DNA from: a bacterium
GTDB taxonomy: Bacteria; Zhuqueibacterota; Zhuqueibacteria; Zhuqueibacterales; Geothermadaptataceae
Assembly (NCBI GenBank): GCA_024275575.1
Contig: JAJRYV010000103.1
Span: 1-64,000 of the forward strand
Reading direction: 5' to 3'
Length of the DNA stretch: 64,000 nt
The position numbers were made by a program, and so were the translations under genes. Positions 19,801 through 28,420 of this stretch are shown here, in pieces. The stretch's first letter is position 1. Every line of letters starts with the position of its first letter. The notes beneath the pieces are model-generated. The model worked only from the letters and a program-made list of their open reading frames with translations. It had not been told where the DNA came from and did not search any database.

Positions 19801-19867
19801 GAATGTGACGCAACTGGGTGAAGAAATGCGCGCGGACTTTTCGGCAGATGCGATTGCTGCTTTTTAG
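16808..19867 (+). CDS. UvrD/AddA-like superfamily 1 helicase lacking the nuclease domain
   Basis: The 1,019-residue protein carries SF1A helicase motifs: Walker A SAGAGAGKTAVLTRR (near residue 25), TFTDKAAVEMKERI, motif II VDDFQDTN (near 395), motif III VGDEKQAIYSFRGGD, motif V LMTVHQSKGLEFPMVFVPD and motif VI EKKRLLYVAATRAMDHL (near 910). The layout matches AddA/RecB-type end-processing helicases. Two oddities stand out. Motif II has aspartate (GAT, 17996-17998) where the family has the catalytic glutamate of DExQ. The protein also ends about 100 residues past motif VI, without the PD-(D/E)xK nuclease domain of AddA. No addB is adjacent; mobile-DNA debris lies upstream. A DNA repair role is inference and activity is doubtful. 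Confidence 0.85.
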   Translation: MPKQKFYPTLFQHLATDTSRNLVVSAGAGAGKTAVLTRRIIKILREEELSLEQIMVVTFTDKAAVEMKERIYAAIDAEIGRSGNDHFRSLKDDFLQNRISTFHAFCANLLRQYPIEAQIDPYFRVMDENDKIFFLKKVIDRCMKELAEKKDQPDLAVLSREWSKSEITRTIYDIIQKREHTGPWLAEYLDLAWPAFLEKLHACQKNTFIEIAHKLLENTPLREAAAGLKEARPEPEDDDSKLSMRRLRLLEVLPLFIAELEKIVVGEIELEKVVALKNEIEELCNLSGSNAKAWAANPDKLELLRVSFLQVRNLMKLANFDNFLINEAVEEEGFEICKSLARIALYCLNAYRDNKAKEHFLDFQDLQLKVLALLQAEKQEHILQELREKFIYIMVDDFQDTNGLQWDIVQLLASDSNRQLFGDGLFIVGDEKQAIYSFRGGDVTLFGKVKDGLARANQARQTHAADFNLVLDEHGEKNYEQEYRQHFDSDQTVKSGKIIFSDNFRSAAKPIHFFNVFFDALMSKKVYDEFESEPQKLICSGNKKQGSVEFLFAKRSVQKKDEALQLGDDDIELDVFTKEGMLIAGKIKEALTGDDPLYESVRERAAAGKAAIAILLNRRTKLKVYEEALRRQNIDFIVVRGRGFFQRREIMDIGNILGFLADSENSIYLAGFLRSSVCHVTDDAIFLISRLGRGETLWQKLTFSLKEDTTIVRQCSEADQAALKQAFALLQRWQQLCRRLPLIEFLRLLLDEGCYYAALARGKRGEQALSNIEKLLDYARNATMSVQDDFLSFTEWLNERIDFIEEEGEADVDAILGGTVQLMTVHQSKGLEFPMVFVPDLNAGFNFGDKTATTFGDVTAELEIGEDDKLKRQLTFECGTDVVDPENEYEPTGTLIKKITERRNREKIIAEKKRLLYVAATRAMDHLVLVGQLKNPGAHAAQQEEAASMINSTTNWMDWFCKIFHIATSIEGTSGILKLERSGDEPLRIPYRIFTDEQNVTQLGEEMRADFSADAIAAF

Positions 19868-19972
19868 TTTTATAAAAAACCACGCATTAACTCCGATGGA
19901 AAATAACGGACTACAACCATTGACAGGCAGGGAAAATTCCTCCGAGCGATAATTATTAAATAAATACGAAAA

Positions 19973-21214
19973 ATGACACTGATGAAAAAAATACTTCTTT
20001 ATTTTTACGTGCTCGCATTTTTCTGCACCAGCGCCGGCTTAACGCAAACACAAACCGGGCTTGATAATCTGGTCGCAACCGAATTTCAGCCGTTAAAAGG
20101 TTTGCGAGTCGGTCTTATCATCAACCAGACAGCGGTCAGCAGTCGTGGCATACATATTATCGATCTGCTGAAATCCCATGATGATGTGCAACTGAATGCG
20201 ATTTTCGGCCCCGAACATGGTATCCGGGGACGTGAGGAAGCGGGGAAAAAAATAAACTCGGTACAGCTCGATTCACTCAAAATTCCGGCCTACAGTCTTT
20301 ATGGCCTCACCCGTTCACCGACAGCGCATATGTTTAAAAATATCGATGCTTTGGTCTTCGATATTCAGGATGTGGGGACACGCTTTTACACCTATATTAG
20401 TACGATGAGCAAAACCATGCAAGCTGCTGCTGATTTCGGTCTGCGCTATTTTGTTCTCGACCGCCCGAACCCTGTCGGCGGTGAGATGATCGAAGGGCCG
20501 GTTCTTGAGCCTGGTCTGCGAAGCTTTGTCGGTATTCAGCCAATCGCAATGCGACACGGCATGACAGTTGGTGAGCTGGCGCTGATGTTTAAAGGGGAGG
20601 GCTGGCTTGAAACGAAAAACACGCTCGACCTCAGCGTTATCAAAATGAAAAACTGGCAACGCTCGATGCATTTTGAAAATACCGGATTGAGCTGGGTTCC
20701 ACCATCACCCAATATGCCCACGACCGAGACTGCGCTGCTTTATTGCGGGATGGGCCTGCTCGAGGCCACCAACGTTTCCGAAGGACGCGGCACACGCGCC
20801 CCATTTCAGAACTTCGGCGCGCCGTGGGTCAAAAGTCAAACATTGATTACTCTGCTAAAAAAAGCAGGCATGACCGGAATCCGCCTGAAACCGGTGCAAT
20901 TTACACCGGTTGACATCGCAGGAATAGCGACGAACAATAAGTTTTCGGGGCAACTATGTCAGGGCGTTGAAGTGAGCATCCTCAACGCGACCAGTTACCG
21001 GTCGGTGAAATTTACTCTGACCCTGCTCACACTTTTACAGAAAACCTATCCGCAACAGTTCCAGTTGAAAAGAAAATGGCTACAAAAACTTTCCGGCAAA
21101 CGCGACCTCGCCGACGCTATCCTGAGAGGCGACAATGCGCAAAAAATCATTGCCTCATGGCAGGAAGATTTACAAAACTTTACCCGGAAAAGGGAAAAAT
21201 ATCTACTGTATTAA
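19973..21214 (+). CDS. DUF1343/NamZ-type exo-beta-N-acetylmuramidase, exported
   Basis: A 413-residue protein with an N-terminal signal peptide (KKILLYFYVLAFFCTSAG) and the full DUF1343 signature: GLIINQTAVSSRG, FGPEHGIRGREEAG, DIQDVGTRFYTYIS, LDRPNPVGG, PIAMRHGMTVGELA, WVPPSPNMPT and NVSEGRGTRAPF. Members of this family (NamZ) release terminal N-acetylmuramic acid from peptidoglycan fragments, serving cell-wall recycling. ATGs at 19973 and 19982 are both possible; neither has a clear ribosome site. The next gene, 71 bases on, is an NlpC/P60 endopeptidase on the same strand. Confidence 0.92.
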   Translation: MTLMKKILLYFYVLAFFCTSAGLTQTQTGLDNLVATEFQPLKGLRVGLIINQTAVSSRGIHIIDLLKSHDDVQLNAIFGPEHGIRGREEAGKKINSVQLDSLKIPAYSLYGLTRSPTAHMFKNIDALVFDIQDVGTRFYTYISTMSKTMQAAADFGLRYFVLDRPNPVGGEMIEGPVLEPGLRSFVGIQPIAMRHGMTVGELALMFKGEGWLETKNTLDLSVIKMKNWQRSMHFENTGLSWVPPSPNMPTTETALLYCGMGLLEATNVSEGRGTRAPFQNFGAPWVKSQTLITLLKKAGMTGIRLKPVQFTPVDIAGIATNNKFSGQLCQGVEVSILNATSYRSVKFTLTLLTLLQKTYPQQFQLKRKWLQKLSGKRDLADAILRGDNAQKIIASWQEDLQNFTRKREKYLLY

Positions 21215-21285
21215 GCCGGCCAGGCATCAGCCAACTCCCAAACATAGTTGAATAGTAACTTTTTTAGTAGCTTAAGAGACTCATT

Positions 21286-22431
21286 ATGTTTCGACTGAAC
21301 CCGCGTTATCACTTTTTCATCTGTTATCTCATCCTGCTGCTGCTTTTCGCTTGCAGGAATAACCCGCAACAACCCCCGGCAGAAATCATCCAAATTATCC
21401 ATGAAACAAAAATGCAGTTTTGTCCCGATCGTCGGCTCGCTGTCTTTGATGTGGCGCCGGCTTTCGAAGGGCAAGCACTGGTAATTCGCGGCGAGGTGGA
21501 TAACCCTGCGGCAAAAAAAGTCTTGTTCGAAAAGCTTGCACAATCTGCGATCCAGCCCCCGGTTGAGATAAAAATAGCCGTGTTGCCCGATAGTGCCGTG
21601 GGGGATAATAAATGGGGTTTGGTCAGGGTCAGCGTCGGCAATGTGCGGGCAAAACCGGGGTATTCGGCAGAGCTTGTCAATCAGGTGATGATGGGTTCTT
21701 TCATTGAAATATTAAAAAAGAAAAAAGGCTGGTACTACGCCCGGGTGAGCGATGGTTACCTCGGCTGGTTAAACAGCACTTTTTTTGAAAAAATGACTAC
21801 CGCTGAGAAACATGATTGGCAAAGCGGGCAACATCTGGTTTATCACAAACTTGCCGGGAAAATCTATGAAAAACCGAATATGGGCAGTATGATAAAATCC
21901 GATGTGGTCGGCGGCAATATTTTAAAAGTGGTGAGCAATGGGCCTCGATGGTCTGTTGTGAAATGGGCGTCCGGGCAAACCGGCTATGTTAAAACGGCAG
22001 ATTGTATTCCCCTCGATCAATGGTTGCATCCCGGTCTTGCAGATGTCGGCGAGGTGATAAAAACAGCGTTGCAATTCAAAGGATTGCCCTATTTATGGGG
22101 AGGAAACAGCCCCAAAGGTGTCGACTGTTCAGGTTTCACCCAGTCGGTTTTCAAATGGAACGGCATCGATTTGCTGCGTGACGCCAGCCAGCAAATACGG
22201 CAGGGAATGGAAGTATCGGCAGGAGAACATTTCGAAAATTTGCAGCGTGGCGATTTGCTGTTTTTCGGGCCGCGGGAGAATAAAATTACCCATGTGGGCA
22301 TTTATCTCGGCAAGAAAAAGTATATTCACTCAAGCGGGCATGTCAAAATTAACAGCTTTGATTCAACTGCCGGCGATTTTAGCAAGTACCGGCTGGGGCA
22401 ATTTCGTAGCGCCCGCCGAATCATCAATTGA
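21286..22431 (+). CDS. SH3b-NlpC/P60 peptidoglycan endopeptidase lipoprotein
   Basis: A 381-residue lipoprotein: signal peptide with lipobox LLFAC (lipidated Cys near residue 23), two SH3-like domains (VRVSVGNVRAKPGYSAEL; then about 195-250), and a C-terminal NlpC/P60 domain. The catalytic cysteine is in GVDCSGFTQ (near 280) and the histidine in THVGIYLG (near 335), followed by the polar IHSSGHVK. The family cuts D-glutamyl-diaminopimelate type bonds in stem peptides. With the neighbouring NamZ-like enzyme it suggests envelope turnover. It converges with the PilZ gene 23 bases away. Confidence 0.92.
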   Translation: MFRLNPRYHFFICYLILLLLFACRNNPQQPPAEIIQIIHETKMQFCPDRRLAVFDVAPAFEGQALVIRGEVDNPAAKKVLFEKLAQSAIQPPVEIKIAVLPDSAVGDNKWGLVRVSVGNVRAKPGYSAELVNQVMMGSFIEILKKKKGWYYARVSDGYLGWLNSTFFEKMTTAEKHDWQSGQHLVYHKLAGKIYEKPNMGSMIKSDVVGGNILKVVSNGPRWSVVKWASGQTGYVKTADCIPLDQWLHPGLADVGEVIKTALQFKGLPYLWGGNSPKGVDCSGFTQSVFKWNGIDLLRDASQQIRQGMEVSAGEHFENLQRGDLLFFGPRENKITHVGIYLGKKKYIHSSGHVKINSFDSTAGDFSKYRLGQFRSARRIIN

Positions 22432-22454
22432 TTCATGGCAAAGCATAGAGCGCC

Positions 22455-23102
22455 TCATGTCTGCTGAAACTTTGCCGTGCCTTTGCGGCAAAGATCAAGA
22501 TATTCCACCAGTAAGCCCTTTTGAAAATTCTGACCGGTATTTTTCAGGGAATCGATGACACAATAGAACCACCAGCGCTCTTCCGGCGGCAAGCCGAAGG
22601 CAATGTCATGAAAATTATAATGCAGGTCAGTTCGTCGTTCCACCCGGCGCTGGACATCGCGCACTTTCGTGTAAGGTTGTGATTGCTGCAGACGGGCGAT
22701 GAAAAAATTTCTGTTTAACTCTTTGCTTTTATTCCTGTTGCGGATGAGTTCTTTCTCTTCATTGATCTCATGGATATTCGATAACACAGCAGAAAATTCA
22801 ACCCCGAGTTCGATACCCTGCCGGCCGGAAAGGGCTTTTTGTCGACGTACGATTCCGGAAAAGATGAGTGGATTTCCAAACAAGGTTGAAAAGACATAAA
22901 TCCTGTCAAAATAGGTGTTGATCGCAGGGATGTTTTTCTCTTCCCGTGGTACGGCACATCGCAGACCTCCCCCGCCAACATCGAGCAAGCGTGCGCGGAC
23001 TCGTGATTCATCCGGAAAGACAAACTCCGCCCGCCCGTTTTTTTGATTTTTAAAATGCATGCGGTAATATTTTCGCCGGTCATTTTTTATATCTGAACTC
23101 AT
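22455..23102 (-). CDS. PilZ-like domain protein
   Basis: The 215-residue protein starts with KNDRRKYYRMHF, matching the RxxxR arm of PilZ c-di-GMP binding domains, followed by LLDVGGGGLRC at the place of (D/N)xSxxG, and GIELGVEF closing the barrel. Glycine instead of serine in the second motif makes c-di-GMP binding uncertain. The C-terminal third (RRVERRTDLHYNFHDIAFGL onward) is unrecognised. ATG at 23102 is preferred over one at 23126 because a GGAG box lies eight bases before it. A hairpin CTTTGCCG/CGGCAAAG sits in its last codons. Confidence 0.75.
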   Translation of the reverse strand: MSSDIKNDRRKYYRMHFKNQKNGRAEFVFPDESRVRARLLDVGGGGLRCAVPREEKNIPAINTYFDRIYVFSTLFGNPLIFSGIVRRQKALSGRQGIELGVEFSAVLSNIHEINEEKELIRNRNKSKELNRNFFIARLQQSQPYTKVRDVQRRVERRTDLHYNFHDIAFGLPPEERWWFYCVIDSLKNTGQNFQKGLLVEYLDLCRKGTAKFQQT

Positions 23103-23126
23103 GGGATATACTCCAAAATGAGGCAT

Positions 23127-23505
23127 GAAAAACTATTTTGATAGAAAAGTTTTATGGAAGGGTAGCGAGTGAACATATTCTGTTTCCCTTAAAAAGGCAA
23201 ATTATATTCATTTAAAACTTTTGACAATACGATCACTTTTGTAAAAAAGGCAAATAAAAAAAAGTACATTAACAGGCAAACGGACGGTGAGGTGCAGATC
23301 AGAAAGACAGTAACATCACTATTAAATCGGCATTTTTTTGTAACTTGTCGAAAGATTTTGATAATTATTTAATAAACAAATGAGCAAAATATTATTTGGC
23401 GGGAATTTCGATGATGGGAAAGAGTGCTGCCATGAAAATCGAATACTGCTCAAACCGGTTTGCAGCAATCGGAACGACGTCTTTTGCAATATAATTTGAA
23501 ATGAA
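23127..23505. other. AT-rich intergenic stretch
   Basis: Short frames here show no similarity. It should hold the promoter of the PilZ gene and the end of the dacB-FHA transcript, but I see no clear hairpin or promoter boxes. Confidence 0.4.
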
Positions 23506-23802
23506 TCAAGATTCGATGAAGTACAAGCGATAAACCCCAATCTCGATAATATCGTGATCGAAAAGCATGGTTGGCCGGTGCAGCTCGCGGCCGTTATGAA
23601 AGAGTGGGTTTGTCGTGCTCAGATTTTCGATTTCAAAGAACCCCAGTTCTGCCCGTACCTGGATCGATGCATGAAATCGTGATACGGTTTGATCCGCGAG
23701 AACCAGATCATTTTCTTCGTTGCGCCCAATGCGAAAAATATTGTCTGCAAGTTGAACTGATTTCAGCTTGCGCCTAGCACAACTGATGTCTAATCGTGCC
23801 AT
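23506..23802 (-). CDS. Single FHA-domain protein
   Basis: The 98-residue protein is one forkhead-associated domain: FRIGRNEENDLVLADQTVSR with the RIGR strand and the VSRFHA phosphothreonine-binding turn (Ser, Arg and His present), then NLSTTNPLFHNGREL and a final strand. FHA domains bind phosphothreonine peptides. It starts nine bases after the PBP4 gene with a GAGGGG ribosome site, so it is probably co-transcribed. No Ser/Thr kinase is in the window. Confidence 0.88.
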   Translation of the reverse strand: MARLDISCARRKLKSVQLADNIFRIGRNEENDLVLADQTVSRFHASIQVRAELGFFEIENLSTTNPLFHNGRELHRPTMLFDHDIIEIGVYRLYFIES

Positions 23803-23811
23803 TGAGTCCCC

Positions 23812-25353
23812 TCATTTTTTCTCTTTTTGAAAACGTGAAATCGCATCGCAAATTCTATCCTGAGCGTCGCGATACACTTTGGCTTTGCCGACGAAATGTG
23901 ACATGGTGATCGAAAAAACCAATTCATCACCATCTGCTGAGGTCGTGTAACCAGCCAATGCCGACACGCCGCTGAGAGTGCCGGTTTTCGCATGCACAAC
24001 CCCCTCGGCCGCTGAATGACGCATGCGCGATTTGAGGGTTCCATCGACTCCGGCGACGGGCAACGAAGCGATAAATTCATGCCGCCACTGAAACTGTTTG
24101 TATAGCTGCTGTAATAATTGATGGGTGGAGGCCGCGTTTACCAGGGTATATCGCGAAACGCCGGAACCATCCGCCAGGTTTATTTGCGTGGTATCGATTC
24201 CCCAATTATTGAGTAAATTCTTCAAATAATACAGTCCTTTTTTCGCCGTTCCCTGTTCGCCACTTGAAACAGCGCCAACGGTTTTCAGAAACAATTCCGC
24301 ACACAGGTTACTGCTGGGTTTATTCATCGCCGCCAGCAGTTGCGCCAACGGCTGCGAACGATGGGTGGCGATAATTTTGCGTGCAACCGGTGTTACTCCG
24401 AAAACGGTCTCTCCCTGTATTCCAATGCCGATATTCTCACACGTTTCGCGAAAAAGCATACCGAAATAACGCGGCGCATCGACGATATCCACTGTTGTGC
24501 GACCTTCCGCATACCAGTCACCGAAAAACCCGCTGACATCGACGATATTTTCTTTTTCCCGCCAACGCCGCTCTACGCGAAAATGTTCGAAAACTTTTGT
24601 GGAATCGAACCGCAGAGCAAAATAAGTGGCGCTGTCCAGGGTTGTGCTGGTATTGTTAATTATTACATATTGGGTTTTTGGGTAGAGTGAGACTTGCACC
24701 GGATCACCGTTTTTTTTAGCCGCATTGACGATGATATCGACACAATTTTCCTGAATCGACAGGGCGCTTAACGGAGCGGAATACCAGGCGCCGGCATCAT
24801 CCCACATCCAACCCTCGCCGACCGGCAAATCGTCGAGAAATTCGGCATCGCACACGATATCGCCGTTAATGTAGCGAATACCGAGATCGACCAATTGACG
24901 AGTGAGTGCGGCCAAGTTTGACAAAGAAAATACCGGGTCTCCGCCGCCGATAATGTAAATATTACCGCGCAAAGTATCAGCGATCACTGCGGTAGAATCG
25001 ATCGCCAGACGGGTGAGAAAAGTATAGTCAGGGCCGAGGTAGTTCAAAGCCGCTGCCGAGGTGTATAATTTCATCGTCGAAGCGGGGTGAAATAATTTAT
25101 ACGCATTGTGTTCATATAAAATCGAACCATCGCGCAAATTGGAAATGATGACGCCGCTATTGACTGGTGCGATGGCAGGATCGGCTAAAATTCTGTTTAG
25201 CTCTTGCTGTAATGCAGCCACACCGATGATGGGTTTGAAAGTTCGGGGCAAATATTGACCATCGATGGTGCGCACATTTATCGAATTTGGTGCGCAGGCT
25301 TGCAACAGGATCAAGGTTATAGCAGCGGTTAAAAAACAACCTTTTATTTTCAT
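23812..25353 (-). CDS. dacB: D-alanyl-D-alanine carboxypeptidase/endopeptidase, PBP4 type (peptidase S13)
   Basis: A 513-residue exported lipoprotein (signal ending LILLQAC). Penicillin-binding motifs are in order: SxxK in HPASTMKLY (near residue 92), SxN in KPSSNLCAE (near 345) and KTG in VHAKTGTLSG (near 452), with the long insert between the first two that marks the S13 class. The family trims D-Ala and cuts cross-links in peptidoglycan. It lies 17 bases after the Nudix gene and nine before the FHA gene on the same strand. Confidence 0.93.
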   Translation of the reverse strand: MKIKGCFLTAAITLILLQACAPNSINVRTIDGQYLPRTFKPIIGVAALQQELNRILADPAIAPVNSGVIISNLRDGSILYEHNAYKLFHPASTMKLYTSAAALNYLGPDYTFLTRLAIDSTAVIADTLRGNIYIIGGGDPVFSLSNLAALTRQLVDLGIRYINGDIVCDAEFLDDLPVGEGWMWDDAGAWYSAPLSALSIQENCVDIIVNAAKKNGDPVQVSLYPKTQYVIINNTSTTLDSATYFALRFDSTKVFEHFRVERRWREKENIVDVSGFFGDWYAEGRTTVDIVDAPRYFGMLFRETCENIGIGIQGETVFGVTPVARKIIATHRSQPLAQLLAAMNKPSSNLCAELFLKTVGAVSSGEQGTAKKGLYYLKNLLNNWGIDTTQINLADGSGVSRYTLVNAASTHQLLQQLYKQFQWRHEFIASLPVAGVDGTLKSRMRHSAAEGVVHAKTGTLSGVSALAGYTTSADGDELVFSITMSHFVGKAKVYRDAQDRICDAISRFQKEKK

Positions 25354-25370
25354 TTTTATGATCGCTCTTT

Positions 25371-26096
25371 TTATCCATTGATTTGTTTTTTAAAAATGGT
25401 GAGGCAGCCTTCTGCAGAAGGGGTGAATTTATCACATTTTTTTGTCAGAAACAAATTAAAGGCTGCCGGGGTCGCTGTGATAAAGAGCAGGTGCTCGTAT
25501 TCAAAATTCTCTTTTGCCACAGAAGCGCACTTATTAATTTCGCCTGAGTTTAAACCTGTCGTTGCATAAAAAAGCAGTTCGGGTTTATCAATTTCGCTGT
25601 TTTGCAGCAATCCCAGACAATTTTTAATCTGCACCTGTGCAGAATTGAGCCCGACTTCATCACACACTTCTTTTTTTATAGCCGCAAAAATCAATTCCGG
25701 CGTGATTCTTTCCTTTTCAGCCGGCATATCGATATGTCCACCGAGAACGTCGAGCAGACCGGGATACTCACCAACCAGGCGGCTACGCTGCATGAACACG
25801 ATTTTGTCATCCGCCGTCTGCAAAATCGCGCTGATCCCCAGAGCACGGGATAGCCAAGCGGAATGATTATTTCCCCGCCACAAACAGGCCATTTTATTGG
25901 AGAAAAGCTGATCGCGGTAACAGGTCTTGCCGAGCGTGAGTTGAAGCTGCTCTCCGGCAGACCAGTCCTGCAGGGAAATCAATTTTCCATTGAATAGCGT
26001 CGGGTTTTCTTCACTCACCTGCCGCCAAAATATTTCCCGTTCCTGTTGCAATTCCGGTGGAAGCTTTTTTGTCGGTGCACCAGCGAGGGTTTCCAA
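25371..26096 (-). CDS. Nudix hydrolase-like protein
   Basis: The 241-residue product has a Nudix box spread as GGHIDMPAEKERITPE...AIKKEVCDEVGLN, that is GG-x-n-E with KEVCDEVGL in place of REUxEExGU and a lengthened linker. Upstream text (WSAGEQLQLTLGKTCYRDQ, WLSRALGISAILQTADDKIVFMQR) resembles long Nudix proteins acting on nucleotide sugars. The start is doubtful: TTG at 26096 has no ribosome site, and the frame stays open 31 codons further up to a stop at 26190-26192 with plausible residues including GCWPC, but no ATG, GTG or TTG. It probably shares a transcript with dacB. Confidence 0.65.
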   Translation of the reverse strand: METLAGAPTKKLPPELQQEREIFWRQVSEENPTLFNGKLISLQDWSAGEQLQLTLGKTCYRDQLFSNKMACLWRGNNHSAWLSRALGISAILQTADDKIVFMQRSRLVGEYPGLLDVLGGHIDMPAEKERITPELIFAAIKKEVCDEVGLNSAQVQIKNCLGLLQNSEIDKPELLFYATTGLNSGEINKCASVAKENFEYEHLLFITATPAAFNLFLTKKCDKFTPSAEGCLTIFKKQING

Positions 26097-26323
26097 CGCC
26101 GTGCACGGCCAGCATCCCGTACTTAAGATTTCAAAACGTGCGATAGTGAATTCTTTCTTTGTATTCTTTAACAGCCGAGCGCCATAGGATCAGCTGAGTT
26201 AAAATACCGGGATAAGCGGATTTAGCGCCCGGCAATAGCCGACAGTGCGTTGTTTCAGTAAAATTTACTATTTATGGCCAAACAATCAAGTGAAATGGCA
26301 GGACTTGTACTGGCGTAAAGGGC

Positions 26324-27166
26324 TCAATTGCGGGAGATTTTATCAATAGTGAGGGTATATTTGAATGTGGGAGATTTGTTATCGAGACGCAGATCACAAC
26401 CGGCCCAATTAGTGGATTCGTGTCCCCACCAATGCCAGCGGGCAAGTGTTTCCCGACCGAGATATTTAAGGGTTTCCATTTTATCTTTAACCCAGTAAGT
26501 TATACCCAGTCGTGGTGCGTGAATCCCCAGCATAGCCATGGGTAAAGGCGCCTGCCACTGGATTAAATCAATTTTGCGGCCGATGGCATTTAAACCATGA
26601 CGAAAATGTTTTCCGGATTGCTCGTTCATGAAATAAATATACTTGTAATCAACATCGACCAGGCCGCGCATATCCGCATGCACTTCGATGCTGTTCTTGT
26701 AAATCAGGTAATCGATACGCACGCTGCCGATGGGTTGCAACGGCGTGTAGCGACGGCGGGGAAAGTTCACATCATTTTCACGCGTATCAAAAATATATTG
26801 TTTTGATAAAATCGTCGTATCACCGTGCACGAATTTTCCGGTTTTGGCTTTTGAAGCCAGCCAGGTGGCGCCGTTGACGACGATCATCGGCAACCCGAAT
26901 CCATAACCCTCACCAATGAGGTTTTTGCCGTACTGAGTGAGAATCAAACCCTTTTGCAGCCCGGCGATTTTTCCCACGTGCGGCTTACTGCCGGAATACA
27001 TCGCCAATCCAAGCCCGTTTTCGAGCACGACCCGATAGGCAGGACTACTTTTTGAAACCCATTCGTTAATGTGATAGCGCCAATAGGGGGCAACGTATTC
27101 TTTATAACCGATGAACGAGATGATCAAAAGAAAAACGATGAGTTTTGGCAATATTTTTCTTAACAC
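26324..27166 (-). CDS. Conserved-looking membrane-anchored protein of unknown function
   Basis: About 280 residues with one N-terminal membrane helix (KLIVFLLIISFIGY) and a soluble exported remainder rich in aromatic strands (GEGYGFGLPMIVVNGATW, VRIDYLIYKNSIEVHADM, RWHWWGHESTNWAGCDLRL). I do not recognise the family; the beta-rich look suggests an outer or periplasmic sandwich. GTG at 27166 is preferred over TTG at 27181 because a GGAG box lies nine bases before it. It is followed by the Nudix gene on the same strand after 227 bases. Confidence 0.6.
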   Translation of the reverse strand: MLRKILPKLIVFLLIISFIGYKEYVAPYWRYHINEWVSKSSPAYRVVLENGLGLAMYSGSKPHVGKIAGLQKGLILTQYGKNLIGEGYGFGLPMIVVNGATWLASKAKTGKFVHGDTTILSKQYIFDTRENDVNFPRRRYTPLQPIGSVRIDYLIYKNSIEVHADMRGLVDVDYKYIYFMNEQSGKHFRHGLNAIGRKIDLIQWQAPLPMAMLGIHAPRLGITYWVKDKMETLKYLGRETLARWHWWGHESTNWAGCDLRLDNKSPTFKYTLTIDKISRN

Positions 27167-27427
27167 GTTTAATAACTCCAATCGCAGTTTAGTCGTCGTA
27201 ACACTAATTCAGACACTTATTTTTCAAAGATTCCCTTGCCATTAGATCGGCACTTTCTCAGGGAAAAATGCAATCCTTCTGTAAATGTCAAATCTCAAAA
27301 AATTATTCTCTTTGATGTTTCGTTAATTTTATGGGGTCGTCAATCCCGCGAGCAGGTGATATCAGGCCGGGTCTGCATGCTTTCCCCATACAGCAGCCAG
27401 GACATGAATTTTCTCTTCGTCTGCTTT

Positions 27428-27565
27428 TTCAGCGTGCGTAGAGAAGCTTCCCCTGAGCTTGCCGAAGCGATGTCCTGAGTTTATCGAAGGGGCACGTTTC
27501 GGACAAGAGGAGAAAATGCCCCCGCTTTGGCAGGCTCAGCGTCCGCACTCTGCGCTGAACGAGAT
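27428..27565. repeat. Nested palindromic repeat element, copy 2
   Basis: CTGAGCTTGCCGAAGCG (27453-27469) pairs with CGCTTTGGCAGGCTCAG (27523-27539), and TTCAGCG near 27428 with CGCTGAA near 27553. A further CCTGAGTTTATCGAAGG at 27474-27490 repeats the core. It shares CTGAACGAGATAC and the core with the element at 5808. A short minus-strand frame (27481-27762) reads through it; its last third is repeat sequence, so I do not call it a gene. Confidence 0.65.
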
Positions 27566-27730
27566 ACGTTTTTCCCATTAAAGTAGTGATTTTGCATGGA
27601 TTTGCGGACGACCAAATAACCTGCCGGAAATACCTCCTGACGCCCGAGACGACGAGTAAGAAACCAGTTAACTGTCCAGCGATCGAAGCTTTGCAACACA
27701 GTTAATTTCTGGTAAATTTCAAGGATGAAT

Positions 27731-28408
27731 TCAACACGCGGCATCGGCTTTCGTGATTTCAAAAAGTGTTAAAGATGCAAAGAAAAACGTGCTGCAGTGA
27801 TGTAACAACAGACCTTTCGCTTGCAGCTCATTCTGCAAAAATAGCGGGGATTTGGCGGCATGGGTGAGAAACACAATTTTTCCGCCAGGCGCTAAAATTT
27901 TTCCGGCCCGCGCGATCAGTTTCTCGACGAGTGCGTCATTCACTGAATCTGCCGCCGATTGCGGTTGGATAAAAATAAAATCAAAAACCAGCCCGGCGAT
28001 CGCGATGTCAAATTCATCCTGGGGCAAAACCGTCACATTTTTCGAGACATCGTTTGCGATACTATTTTTTCCCACGACGGCTTTTGCCAAAATTCGTCGA
28101 TCGAAAGCAGAAACAAAGGCGCCTTTTTGTGCTGCATAAACGGATAACCAGCCGCTTCCGGCATTGTAATCGAGTATAGATTTTTTGTACAGTTCGATTT
28201 TTTTAAGATATCTAAAAAAAATGCGGCAACTGTAATCGAACCGGGGATGCAATAACGGCAACGAGGTATAAATTATTAATCCGCACAAATGCACCGGCCT
28301 GTTTCGTTTGCGGAAATGCCAGGTTAACGAGTTGGAAACCGTGGCGAAAACAAGTTGTAAAAAGCTGGTAGTATCAGACGGAAAGGGTTTTTTAAAATAC
28401 GATTTCAT
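27731..28408 (-). CDS. Class I SAM-dependent methyltransferase-like protein
   Basis: The 225-residue protein carries a Rossmann-type methyltransferase core: motif I as ILDYNAGSGWLSVYAAQKGA (glycines partly changed from DxGxGxG), FDRR at the acidic motif II position, FDFIFIQPQ at motif IV where N-methyltransferases have NPPY, and GKILAPGGKIVFLTH as post-motif strand. The substrate is unknown. It starts 12 bases after the K+ channel gene and is the last of a four-gene minus-strand row. Confidence 0.72.
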   Translation of the reverse strand: MKSYFKKPFPSDTTSFLQLVFATVSNSLTWHFRKRNRPVHLCGLIIYTSLPLLHPRFDYSCRIFFRYLKKIELYKKSILDYNAGSGWLSVYAAQKGAFVSAFDRRILAKAVVGKNSIANDVSKNVTVLPQDEFDIAIAGLVFDFIFIQPQSAADSVNDALVEKLIARAGKILAPGGKIVFLTHAAKSPLFLQNELQAKGLLLHHCSTFFFASLTLFEITKADAAC

Positions 28409-28420
28409 GGTAGCAACATA

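Noticed and set aside
27481-27762. 93-codon minus-strand frame after the methyltransferase gene
   Set aside because: It overlaps the methyltransferase 3' end and its last third is palindromic repeat sequence.
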